This document shows, piece after piece, positions 1-8,756 of a stretch of 64,000 bases of DNA (position 1 is its first letter; each line of letters opens with the position of its first letter). This DNA is from JBBQSN01 sp963825505 (GTDB taxonomy: Bacteria; Actinomycetota; Actinomycetes; Actinomycetales; CAWJMD01), in contig CAWGTL010000002.1 of assembly GCA_963825505.1 (NCBI GenBank), forward strand, positions 1-64,000. The letters run 5' to 3'. The translations under genes and the position numbers were made by a program. Below the pieces are notes generated by a model, which did not search any database, was not told where the DNA came from, and saw nothing but the letters and a program-made list of their open reading frames with translations.

Positions 1-33
1 CACGAGACCGGGCTCGAGCGCTGGTGATGCTGC

Positions 34-963
34 TCAGCCCGGTGGTCCAGCCGTCACCGGCTCAGGTTCCACGACGTACCGGACGGCGACGGCGTCGGAG
101 GCCGCGTGGCAGGTCAGACGCGCTGCAGGCGCCGGCTGCGCGCGCACGTCGAGCACCCTGGCCCGCCCGTCGCCCGCCCTGAGGTGCACGCGCCAGCGCT
201 GCGACGCCACCACGTGCTCGGTGGGGCGGTCGAGCACGACCGCCGACACCGGCAGCGGGCCCAGCTCGCCGTGCAGGTGGACGGCGGCGGCCTGCTCCCA
301 CGGGTGCAGGTGGCTCCAGCCGCGCAACCGCAGAGCGTCGACCCGCCCGGCCAGGTGGTCCTCGACGAGACGCACCGGGTCGGTGTCGTCGACGGACCCG
401 TAGGTGGTGCCGTCGGGCACGACCAGGAGGTTGGCGGCGAACCGGTCGCCCCCGAGGTGGGTGCACTCCCAGGTCGTCTCGGGCCAGCGCGCCGCGAGCG
501 CCTCGACGACGGGCCGACCGCGCACGGCGCAGCAGGTGTCGTGCCGGCCGTGGGTGCACACCAGCAGGCGCGGGCTCGTGCCGTCCGGCGGCAGGGCCGA
601 CGCGGCCTCGGCCGTGGCGGCCGCCGGGAGCAGGTCCTCGGGCGCGGTCCAGCGGCCGGACGCCACGACGCCACCGTCCGGCGAACCGGGACGGGGTCCG
701 CGCAGCAGCCACCAGCCGCGGTCGGGCGACGGTGCGCGACGGCCGGTGCGACGCACCAGGAGCACCCGCCACCCGTCCCGGCGCACGCGGGCGCCGACGG
801 CACGCAGCACCACCTCGCCCAGCCCCGCGCCGGCCAGGGCCTGCGGCTCCCAGGGACCCTCGTGCTCCACGAGGAGCCAGCTGCGCGCGGGGGCTGCGGT
901 TCCGGCCAGCGCGTCCCCGCGCTCGCGCGCGCCCTGCGCGCACAGGGGGACGGGACCGGTCAC
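34..963 (-). CDS. Sucrase/ferredoxin-like family protein (thioredoxin-like Fe-S fold)
   Basis: A 309-residue protein of the sucrase/ferredoxin-like (Suc_Fer-like, PF06999) family, related to the thioredoxin-like [2Fe-2S] proteins of the Apd1 type. The family signature is visible: CTHGRHDTCC at residues 136-145 and WECTHLGGDRFAAN at about 165-178, giving cysteines 136, 144/145, 167 and histidine 169 as candidate cluster ligands. The GTG start at 963 shares GTGA with the stop of the cupin gene upstream (stop 960-962), so the two are translationally coupled; the same frame stays open far upstream but that part is antisense shadow of the cupin gene. Function in bacteria is not established for this family; a redox role is inference. 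Family assignment is firm, cellular role unknown. Confidence 0.85.
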   Translation of the reverse strand: MTGPVPLCAQGARERGDALAGTAAPARSWLLVEHEGPWEPQALAGAGLGEVVLRAVGARVRRDGWRVLLVRRTGRRAPSPDRGWWLLRGPRPGSPDGGVVASGRWTAPEDLLPAAATAEAASALPPDGTSPRLLVCTHGRHDTCCAVRGRPVVEALAARWPETTWECTHLGGDRFAANLLVVPDGTTYGSVDDTDPVRLVEDHLAGRVDALRLRGWSHLHPWEQAAAVHLHGELGPLPVSAVVLDRPTEHVVASQRWRVHLRAGDGRARVLDVRAQPAPAARLTCHAASDAVAVRYVVEPEPVTAGPPG

Positions 964-2216
964 CCGACCGAGGGTGCCACCACGCCGGCGCGCAGCAACC
1001 GCCGGGCGAGCTCGACCTGCTCGGATCGGACCCGCAACGAGCCCTCGGCCAGCAGCGCGGTGACGGCGGGGACGTCGGCAGCATCGAGCGCCAGCGTGCC
1101 GGCCCGGCTGCGGAGCACGGTGCCGCCGTCCTGCTGCTCGAGGGCCGCGGCCAGGTGGTCGCGCAGGTGGACGACCGATCCGTCGGCGACCTCCAGGGCG
1201 GCCCGGTGCTGGGCCAGCGGACCCACGGGTGCCGCGCGCTGGGCCGAGCGCGAAGCCCGACGCAGCAGGTCCGCGACGTCCTCGACCGGGACCCCGCCCA
1301 GGGCCTCCAGCAGCGCGACGCGCACGCCCTCGACGTCGGTGGCGAGCTCGGTCGCCGAACCGACGTCGACGCCGAGCGGCAACGACGCGCGCACGTCCTC
1401 GCGGCCGGCGGCCTCGGCGAGCGCGCGGTCGAGCAGGTGGCGGGCCAGGTGGTGCCGGGTCCAGGTGTGCACGCCGATGGTGACGTGGGTGCTGACCTCG
1501 CCCTGGGCGGTCGCGGCGTGCAGCCAGCCGCGCGGGAGGTAGAGGCAGTCTCCGGGCTCCAGCACGGCCTCCAGCTCGGGCGGCTGCGTGGCGGCGGCCT
1601 CGACGGCGGCGCGACGGTCGGTCCACAGGTCGTCGCGCAGGGGCGCGGGCTGCACCGGACGGCGCAGGCGCCACTGCTTGCGGCCGTGGGTCTGGAGGAC
1701 GAACACGTCGTGCACGTCGTAGTGGTCCGAGAACCCTTGGTTCTCAGGCGGTGTCACGTACGCATTCACCTGCACGGGGTGGCCGAGGTCGGCGGCGAGG
1801 CCCTGGGAGAAGTGCGTGAGCGGCGCCCAGGTGCGGTGCAGACCCTGCAGCACCAGCGTGGCGCCCTCGCTGAACAGGCGCACCAGCTTGTCGTCGCTGA
1901 CCTGGTCGGCGATCGCTGCGCCGATGCCGCCGCCCGCTGTGAACTCGCGGTCTCCGAGGGTGCTGCCGGAGCGTGCCACCCGCAGGAAGGGCGTACGCAG
2001 GCCGCGTTGCGACACCAGCTCGTCGACGGCGGCCTGGTCGAGGAGGTCCTCGAAGGACTTCGGCAGGTCGGCGGCGCGGGTCAGCAGCGCCTCGCGCGAC
2101 CACGTGCGCGTCGCGAACTCGTCCGGGTCGGGGACGAGGCGGGCCAGGTGAGGGCGTGCGAGGTGGGGGCGCGCCGTGCCGGCGGCCCCCACCCCGGAGA
2201 GGTCGTGCTCGCTCAC
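960..2216 (-). CDS. Cupin_4 / JmjC-like 2-oxoglutarate oxygenase
   Basis: A 418-residue cupin_4 family protein, the group that includes bacterial ribosomal-protein hydroxylases (YcfD/RoxA type, Fe(II)- and 2-oxoglutarate-dependent). The metal triad can be read: His165-Tyr-Asp167 in FSDHYDVHDVF, and His233 in the segment YLPRGWLHAATA, preceded by the family's PGDCLYLP turn. The C-terminal about 170 residues are helical and match the dimerisation/winged-helix part expected from length. The GTG start at 2216 overlaps the stop of the repeat-containing ORF (TGA 2213-2215) by GTGA, and its own stop overlaps the start of the sucrase/ferredoxin-like gene in the same way. Whether the substrate is a ribosomal protein is inference from the family. 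Confidence 0.85.
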   Translation of the reverse strand: MSEHDLSGVGAAGTARPHLARPHLARLVPDPDEFATRTWSREALLTRAADLPKSFEDLLDQAAVDELVSQRGLRTPFLRVARSGSTLGDREFTAGGGIGAAIADQVSDDKLVRLFSEGATLVLQGLHRTWAPLTHFSQGLAADLGHPVQVNAYVTPPENQGFSDHYDVHDVFVLQTHGRKQWRLRRPVQPAPLRDDLWTDRRAAVEAAATQPPELEAVLEPGDCLYLPRGWLHAATAQGEVSTHVTIGVHTWTRHHLARHLLDRALAEAAGREDVRASLPLGVDVGSATELATDVEGVRVALLEALGGVPVEDVADLLRRASRSAQRAAPVGPLAQHRAALEVADGSVVHLRDHLAAALEQQDGGTVLRSRAGTLALDAADVPAVTALLAEGSLRVRSEQVELARRLLRAGVVAPSVG

Positions 2217-2487
2217 GCGCCGGAGCTCGCCCCGCGGTCGGCACCACCGTCAGCGCCACCATCAGCACCGCCGTCCGCGCCACCGTCCGCGCCACCATCG
2301 GCACCACCGTCAGCGCCACCGTCAGCGCCACCGTCAGCGCCACCGTCAGCGCCACCGCGCCACCGTCCGCGCCACCGTCCGCGCCACCGTCGCCGCCGCC
2401 GCCGTCAGCACCGCCGTCGAGCGGGCCGTGCGGGTGCGCCCCGCCGTCCAGGGGGCCTTCCGTGCTCTCGGTCTCGTTCTCGCTCAT
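2213..2487 (-). pseudogene. Acidic Gly/Ala/Asp-repeat ORF with broken frame
   Basis: An ORF starting at ATG 2487 (GGAGG a few bases upstream) encodes MSENETESTEGPLDGG followed by repeats of Gly-Gly-Ala-Asp from a 12-bp tandem repeat. One repeat unit (2349-2356) has 8 bases instead of 12, so the frame shifts into a Val-Ala-Leu-Thr repeat and runs antisense through the cupin gene. Restoring the 4 missing bases (or any change of +1 modulo 3) gives a 92-residue protein that stops at TGA 2213-2215, overlapping the cupin GTG start by 4 bases, exactly as other coupled genes in this window do. That fit argues the intended product is the Gly-Gly-Ala-Asp form. The break may be a real contraction that switches the operon, or a sequence error. 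No known family; resembles other acidic MSExE proteins at 13104-13271 and 25324-25599. Confidence 0.55.
2241..2392. repeat. 12-bp tandem repeat, 13 units, one truncated
   Basis: Thirteen head-to-tail copies of a unit with consensus GCGCCACCGTCA, several perfect (2313-2348) and others with one to three substitutions. Unit 10 (2349-2356) is only 8 bases. Two looser copies follow to about 2419. Because the unit length is a multiple of three, copy-number change alone would not shift the frame; the 8-base unit does. Confidence 0.9.
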
Positions 2488-2637
2488 GGCACCTCCACCT
2501 CGTCGTGGGTCGCCTGGCGGCCACCCGCTCCGGTCCGGCCGGTCCGGCCGGTCCCTGCCACTGTGTCGCGGTGCCAGGCCGCTCGCATCCGGAAGGCTCG
2601 GCGGGCGGGATCACCTGCGCGCCCAGAGGATGAGCAC

Positions 2638-3606
2638 GTGGAGACCGAAGGCCTGCCGGCGGTGGACGGCGCGGCCGTCCGCGCCCGGATCGCCGCGGCG
2701 CCCGACCCTGCCGCCGGCACGTGGGCGCGCTGGGAGTGGCTGGCGCAGACCGGGGGCCAGGACCTGTGCCTCGCGAAGCTGGTGGAGCCCCACGCCGACG
2801 CGACCTCGGTCCTGACCGATCTCGGCGGCGACGCACCCGGCCCGGACGACGTCTGGGGGGTCTGGGCTGCCGAGCCGCCCACCGCGGTGCTCCGCCTGGT
2901 CGACGGTCCCAGCGGTCCGGCGCTCGAGGGCACCAAGGCGTTCTGCTCGGGGTGGGAGCTCGTGACCCACGCGTTGGTGACGGCCGAGCACGACGGCGTC
3001 TCCCGGCTCGTCGCCGTCGACGTGGCGGCCGCTCGTGACGACGGTCGGGTCCGCCCGGTGGGACCGCCCTGGGCAGGTGCGGGCATGCGCCGGGCGGGGA
3101 CGTCGAGCCTCGAGATCGACCGCGTCCCCGCGGTCGTCGTCGGCGGACCCGGCGACTACACGGGCCGGACCCGGTTCTGGGACAACGCCATCGGCGTCGC
3201 CGCCGTCTGGTGGGGCGGCGCCCGGGAGGTCGCCGGCACGCTCGTGCGGACGGCGCGGCGCCGTCCGCTCGGTGACCACGCGCTGGCGCACCTCGGCGGT
3301 GTCACCAGCGCCCTGGACCGCACCCGGGCCCACCTCCGGTTGGCGGCCGAGGTCGTCGACGCCGGTGGGGACGACGTCGACTCCCGGCGGGCGCTCGCGG
3401 AGTCGGTGCGTGCGAGCACGGTGGTCGCCGTGTCCGAGGTGATCGAGCGCGTGGGCCGCGCCCTGGGTCCCGGACCGCTCGCGCTCGACGCCGCGCACGC
3501 CACCCGCGTCACCGACCTCGAGGTCTTCGTCCGCCAGCACCACGCCGAGGCCGATCTCGCCGCCCTGGGACGGCTGGTGGCCGACGGCCACGGGACGCCG
3601 GCGTGA
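2638..3606 (+). CDS. Acyl-CoA dehydrogenase-like protein (operon gene 1 of 4)
   Basis: A 322-residue protein resembling a short acyl-CoA dehydrogenase: the middle has the typical beta-domain segments (GTKAFCSGWELVTHALV, then LEIDRVPAVVVG) and the C-terminal half is helical with Arg/His-rich turns. It is shorter than the usual 380 residues, mainly at the N-terminus. The GTG start at 2638 is chosen because AGAGGA lies 6 bases upstream and the recognisable protein begins here; the open frame upstream is shadow of the repeat ORF. Its TGA overlaps the GTG of the PIG-L deacetylase gene by 4 bases. Genes of this type recur beside PIG-L, methyltransferase and glycosyltransferase genes in other bacteria (recalled, not searched). 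Substrate unknown; it may not act on a CoA ester. Confidence 0.75.
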   Translation: METEGLPAVDGAAVRARIAAAPDPAAGTWARWEWLAQTGGQDLCLAKLVEPHADATSVLTDLGGDAPGPDDVWGVWAAEPPTAVLRLVDGPSGPALEGTKAFCSGWELVTHALVTAEHDGVSRLVAVDVAAARDDGRVRPVGPPWAGAGMRRAGTSSLEIDRVPAVVVGGPGDYTGRTRFWDNAIGVAAVWWGGAREVAGTLVRTARRRPLGDHALAHLGGVTSALDRTRAHLRLAAEVVDAGGDDVDSRRALAESVRASTVVAVSEVIERVGRALGPGPLALDAAHATRVTDLEVFVRQHHAEADLAALGRLVADGHGTPA

Positions 3607-4343
3607 CCGCGCTGCCCGCGCTGGCGGGGTCCGGGGCGCACTTCGTGGACGAGGGCGCGTGGCGCTCGGCCCCGTGGCACACCCGGCCCGCCCTCTCGCT
3701 GCCGGCGGCCGGGGCACAGGTCGTGGTCGTCTCGGCCCATCCCGACGACGAGGTGCTCGCGCTCGGCGGCACGCTGTCGCTGCTCGCGGCGCGCGGCTGC
3801 CGGCTCACCCTCGTGACCGCCACCGACGGCGAGGGCTCTCACCCGGACAGCCGGTTCGGCGACCCGGTGCGGATGGCCGCGCGCAGGGCCGAGGAGCTGC
3901 GCGAGGCCCTGAGGGACCTGCAGGTGGACGCCGAACCGGTGCGGCTCGGGCTGCCCGACAGCGGGCTGGCGTCCGTCGAGCCCGCACTGCGCGACCACCT
4001 GGCTCCGCTCGTCGCGGACGCCGACCTCGTGGTCGGCACCTGGTCGCAGGACGGCCACCCCGACCACGACGCGGTCGGGCGGGCGTGCCGGTCGCTGGCC
4101 CTCGCCGCGGTGTGGGAGGTCCCGGTGTGGGGCTGGCACTGGGCGTCCCCGGACGACGACCGCCTCCCGTGGGACCGCGTGCGGCTCGTCGACGTGAGCG
4201 ACCGGCTCGAGGCCAAGGCGCGGGCGATCGCCCGCTTCGCCAGCCAGGTCGCGCCGATCGGCCCGGATCCCGAGGACGCCGCCGTGCTGCCGCCCGAGGT
4301 GCTCGCCCACTTCACCCGGCCTCACGAGGCGGTGCTGGTGTGA
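3603..4343 (+). CDS. PIG-L family deacetylase (LmbE-like, operon gene 2)
   Basis: A 246-residue zinc-dependent N-deacetylase of the PIG-L/LmbE family, which removes acetyl from N-acetylglucosamine-type groups (as in mycothiol, GPI and lincomycin pathways). The family motif SAHPDDEVLALGG is at residues 44-56, supplying the first zinc ligands His46 and Asp49, and the third histidine is in DGHPDHDAVGRA near residue 150. Starts with GTG overlapping the acyl-CoA dehydrogenase stop by 4 bases and ends overlapping the methyltransferase start by 4 bases (4340-4343). It is not obviously MshB or Mca, since no mycothiol gene is adjacent; with the following two genes it suggests deacetylation, methylation and glycosyl transfer on one amino-sugar product, which is inference. 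Confidence 0.9.
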   Translation: MTALPALAGSGAHFVDEGAWRSAPWHTRPALSLPAAGAQVVVVSAHPDDEVLALGGTLSLLAARGCRLTLVTATDGEGSHPDSRFGDPVRMAARRAEELREALRDLQVDAEPVRLGLPDSGLASVEPALRDHLAPLVADADLVVGTWSQDGHPDHDAVGRACRSLALAAVWEVPVWGWHWASPDDDRLPWDRVRLVDVSDRLEAKARAIARFASQVAPIGPDPEDAAVLPPEVLAHFTRPHEAVLV

Positions 4344-4912
4344 CGACCGCCGAGTACTTCGATCGGCTCTACGCCGGGTCCGAGGACCCCTGGCAGCTGG
4401 CGACCAGCCCGTACGAGGCGCGCAAGTACGCCGCCACCGTGGCGGCTGTCCCGGGCCGTCCGGGGCGCGTGTTCGAACCGGGGTGCTCGGTCGGCGTCCT
4501 CACCGACCTGCTCGCCGCCCGGTGCGACGAGCTGGTCGCCCAGGACCTGTCGGCGGACGCGGTCCGGACCGCGCGAGCGAGGGTGGCGCACCACGGCCAC
4601 GTGCACCTGGGCGTCGGCGCCGTCCCGGGCGACTGGCCCGAGGGGTGCTTCGACCTGGTCGTCCTCAGCGAGCTGCTCTACTACCTGTCCGACGACGACC
4701 GGCGTCGCACGGTCGACCTCGCCCTCGGCTCGCTCGCGGTCGGCGGGCACGTGCTCGCGGTGCACTGGCGGCACCCGTTCGTCGAGGCGCCCACCCACGG
4801 TGACGCGGTGCACGACGCGCTGGCGGCCGACGACCGGTTCACCGTCGTCCGGCACGAGGTCGACCCCGACTACCGTCTCGATCTGCTCGCCGCCCGGACG
4901 GAGCGGACGTGA
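4340..4912 (+). CDS. NodS-like SAM-dependent methyltransferase (operon gene 3)
   Basis: A 190-residue class I methyltransferase resembling NodS, the N-methyltransferase of rhizobial Nod factor synthesis. The SAM-binding motif I is VFEPGCSVGVLTDLLA at about residues 44-59, and the start YFDRLYAGSEDPWQL matches the NodS-type N-terminus. Motif-IV-like LVVLSELLYYL follows in the second half. The GTG start at 4340 and the TGA at 4910-4912 are both in 4-base overlaps with neighbours. In many relatives this domain is fused to the PIG-L deacetylase; here the two are separate but coupled. A likely reaction is N-methylation of the amine exposed by the deacetylase; that is inference from NodB/NodS logic. 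Confidence 0.85.
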   Translation: MTTAEYFDRLYAGSEDPWQLATSPYEARKYAATVAAVPGRPGRVFEPGCSVGVLTDLLAARCDELVAQDLSADAVRTARARVAHHGHVHLGVGAVPGDWPEGCFDLVVLSELLYYLSDDDRRRTVDLALGSLAVGGHVLAVHWRHPFVEAPTHGDAVHDALAADDRFTVVRHEVDPDYRLDLLAARTERT

Positions 4913-5628
4913 CCGACCACCTGCCCTCCGCCGTCGTCGTCGTGGTCCCCGCCCGCGACGAGGAGGATCTGCTCCCGCGCTGCCTGGCCTCGCTGGTCGT
5001 CGCGAGCCGACGCGTGGCCCACCTCGGGGTGCGCAGCGAGGTCGTCGTGGTCGCCGACACCTGCACCGACCGGACGGTCGACGTGGCGTCGTCCGCGGGC
5101 GTGTCGGTGCTCGAGGTGGTGGCCGGCCGGGTCGGCGCCGCCCGCGCCGCCGGCGTGCGGCACGGCCTCGGCCTCGCCGCGTCCGACCTGCACACCACCT
5201 GGCTGGCCCACACCGACGCCGACTCGGTCGTCCCCGCCGGTTGGCTGGTGGACCAGCTGCAGCACGCCACGCGCGGCGCCGACGCGGTGCTCGGCACCGT
5301 GCGGCTCGCCGGGGCGGAGGACGGCGAACCGGTGCCCGCCGCGAACCAGCCGCTCCTCGACCGGTGGGCCGAGCGCTACGTCGCCCAGCTGCTGCCGGAC
5401 CTCACCCACCCGCACGTCCACGGCGCGAACCTCGGCGTGCGCGCCGACGCGTACCTCGCGGTCGGAGGGTTCGACGACCGCGACCTGCACGAGGACCACG
5501 TCCTGGCGGCGAGGCTGCGCGAGGCCGGGCACCTGGTCGTCACCACCTCGCTGGACCCGGTCGTCACCTCGCACCGGTTGCACGGCCGGGTCGCCGGCGG
5601 TGTCGCCACCGACCTGCGCTCGGCCTGA
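4909..5628 (+). CDS. Glycosyltransferase family 2 (operon gene 4)
   Basis: A 239-residue GT-A fold glycosyltransferase of family 2. It opens with the usual nucleotide-binding strand (AVVVVVPARDEEDLLPRCL), has a second acidic segment VVVVADTCTDRTVD near residue 50, and the metal-binding DxD as TDADS at residues 102-106; the acceptor-side ED motif is in LHEDHVLAARL. No membrane segments. It is the last gene of the coupled operon; the next gene starts about 57 bases later and has its own start signal. Donor and acceptor are unknown. The operon as a whole reads as a small pathway for a modified saccharide or glycolipid. Confidence 0.85.
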   Translation: MTDHLPSAVVVVVPARDEEDLLPRCLASLVVASRRVAHLGVRSEVVVVADTCTDRTVDVASSAGVSVLEVVAGRVGAARAAGVRHGLGLAASDLHTTWLAHTDADSVVPAGWLVDQLQHATRGADAVLGTVRLAGAEDGEPVPAANQPLLDRWAERYVAQLLPDLTHPHVHGANLGVRADAYLAVGGFDDRDLHEDHVLAARLREAGHLVVTTSLDPVVTSHRLHGRVAGGVATDLRSA

Positions 5629-5685
5629 CCGTCCCGTGGTCAGCCGCGGGTGACGCGGGTGCCCGCGGGTGCCAGGATCGAGCGC

Positions 5686-7313
<1,628 letters not shown>

Positions 7314-7317
<4 letters not shown>

Positions 7318-7898
7318 CCGGCGCCGACGACGACCAGAAGGACGTGCTGGTCGGCTACCTGCAGCGGCTGCGCGAGGCCGTGGTGTGGAAGCTCGAGGGA
7401 CTGCCCGAGCGCGACCAGCGGATGCCGATGACGGCAACCGGCACCAACCTGCTCGGCGTCGTGAAGCACCTGGCCGGCACCGAGAGCGGCTACTTCGGCG
7501 AGTGCCTCGGCTCGCCCTTCCCCGAGCAGATGCCGTGGATGGACGAGGACGCGGAACCGAACTCCGACATGTGGGCGACCGCCGACGAGCCGCCGGCCGA
7601 CGTCCTCGCCCTCTACGCGCGGGTCACGGCGCACGCCGACGCCGCGATCGCCGCGCTGCCGCTCGACGCACCTGCCCGGGTGCCGTGGTGGAACCCGCCG
7701 GAGACGACCCTCCAGCGCCTGCTCGTGCACATGATCGCCGAGACCGCCCGCCACGCGGGCCAGATGGACGTGGTGCGGGAGTCGATCGACGGCGCGCGCG
7801 GGATGCTGCCCGCGGTGTCGAACCTCCCGGACGAGGACGACGCCTGGTGGTCGGCCTACGTGGCGCGGCTGCGAGAGGTGGCCGAGGGGTACGGCTGA
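7314..7898 (+). CDS. DinB/DUF664 family protein (mycothiol-dependent transferase-like)
   Basis: A 194-residue DinB-fold protein of the DUF664 group, a four-helix bundle with a histidine metal site. Candidate ligands are His52 in GVVKHLAGTE, and His139 and His147 in LVHMIAETARHAGQMD, the spacing expected in this family. Actinobacterial DinB proteins include mycothiol-dependent S-transferases and maleylpyruvate isomerase, so a thiol-transfer or detoxification role is plausible but not shown. Starts with GTG overlapping the pgm stop by 4 bases, so it is translated with pgm; a functional link to pgm is not obvious. Confidence 0.8.
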
Positions 7899-7988
7899 CT
7901 CCTCACGGCTCGGACGAGGGCTCCCCCGGACGGCTGCTCCGACCCGCTTCGACCTTCGCGCGAGAGCGTTCTCTGCGATGGTGGACAA

Positions 7989-8624
7989 ATGGCACGCGGG
8001 ACGAGCACGGCGGGAGCGCGCGAGTCGCGGCGCTCTCCCGACAAGTTCGCCGAGCGCCGGTACCAGCTCGCCGGGGTGGCGCTGCAGACGCTCGGCGAGC
8101 TCGGCTACGCGCGCACCAGCCTGCGCGAGATCGCGCAGAACTCGGAGTTCTCGCACGGGGTGCTGCACTACTACTTCACCGACAAGCACGACCTGATCAT
8201 CGCGTGCGTGCGGCAGTACAAGGCCACCTGCGTGACGCGGTACGACGACGTGGTCGCTGCTGCGAGCACCGCGTCCGGGCTACGCGCCTCGTTCGGTGCC
8301 GCGCTCGTGGCGACGATGCGCGACGACGCCCCCATGCACCGGCTCTGGTACGACCTGCGCTCGCAGGCCCTGTTCACCGAGGCCCTGCGTGCCGACGTGC
8401 AGTCGATCGACGCCTCGCTCGAGCAGATGATCTGGCGGGTGCTCAGCCGGTACTCCGAGCTCGCCGGGGCGCCGGTGGCCGTCTCGCCCGCCGTCGGGTA
8501 CGCCGCGCTCGACGGGCTGTTCCAGCAGTCGCTGCTGCGCCACCTCGCCGGCGACGACACCGCCGGCGAGCACCTGCTCACCGGCAGCGCCGCGCTGATC
8601 GACCAGCTGGTCCCGACGGACTGA
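7989..8624 (+). CDS. TetR family transcriptional regulator
   Basis: A 211-residue TetR-type repressor. The N-terminal helix-turn-helix is clear: GYARTSLREIAQNSEFSHG then VLHYYFTDKHDLI, at about residues 38-70. The larger C-terminal helical domain would bind an unknown ligand; the BetI-like segment FSHGVLHYYF suggests that subgroup. The ATG at 7989 follows GATGGT by exactly 6 bases, matching the leaderless pattern seen at many starts here. A short inverted repeat AGAG-CGTT-CTCT just upstream (7963-7974) could be part of an operator but is too short to rely on. No obvious target gene lies next to it. Confidence 0.85.
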   Translation: MARGTSTAGARESRRSPDKFAERRYQLAGVALQTLGELGYARTSLREIAQNSEFSHGVLHYYFTDKHDLIIACVRQYKATCVTRYDDVVAAASTASGLRASFGAALVATMRDDAPMHRLWYDLRSQALFTEALRADVQSIDASLEQMIWRVLSRYSELAGAPVAVSPAVGYAALDGLFQQSLLRHLAGDDTAGEHLLTGSAALIDQLVPTD

Positions 8625-8756
8625 GGATCACGGCTGCTCGCGCTCGAAGCGCGCGATCTCGATCCCGGCGTCGTCCCGCCATCTCGTCAGAGGAGGACGT
8701 CCAACGGCTCCAAGTGAGCGGAACCGGTTGTCAGTGGTGTCATCTAGCCTTGTTCC

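Noticed and set aside
2241..2419. CRISPR-like repeat array
   Set aside because: Units are contiguous 12-mers without spacers and encode a peptide repeat.
7959..7978. Inverted repeat before the TetR gene at 7989 as an operator
   Set aside because: Arms are only 4 bases and imperfect beyond that; not enough to claim a site.
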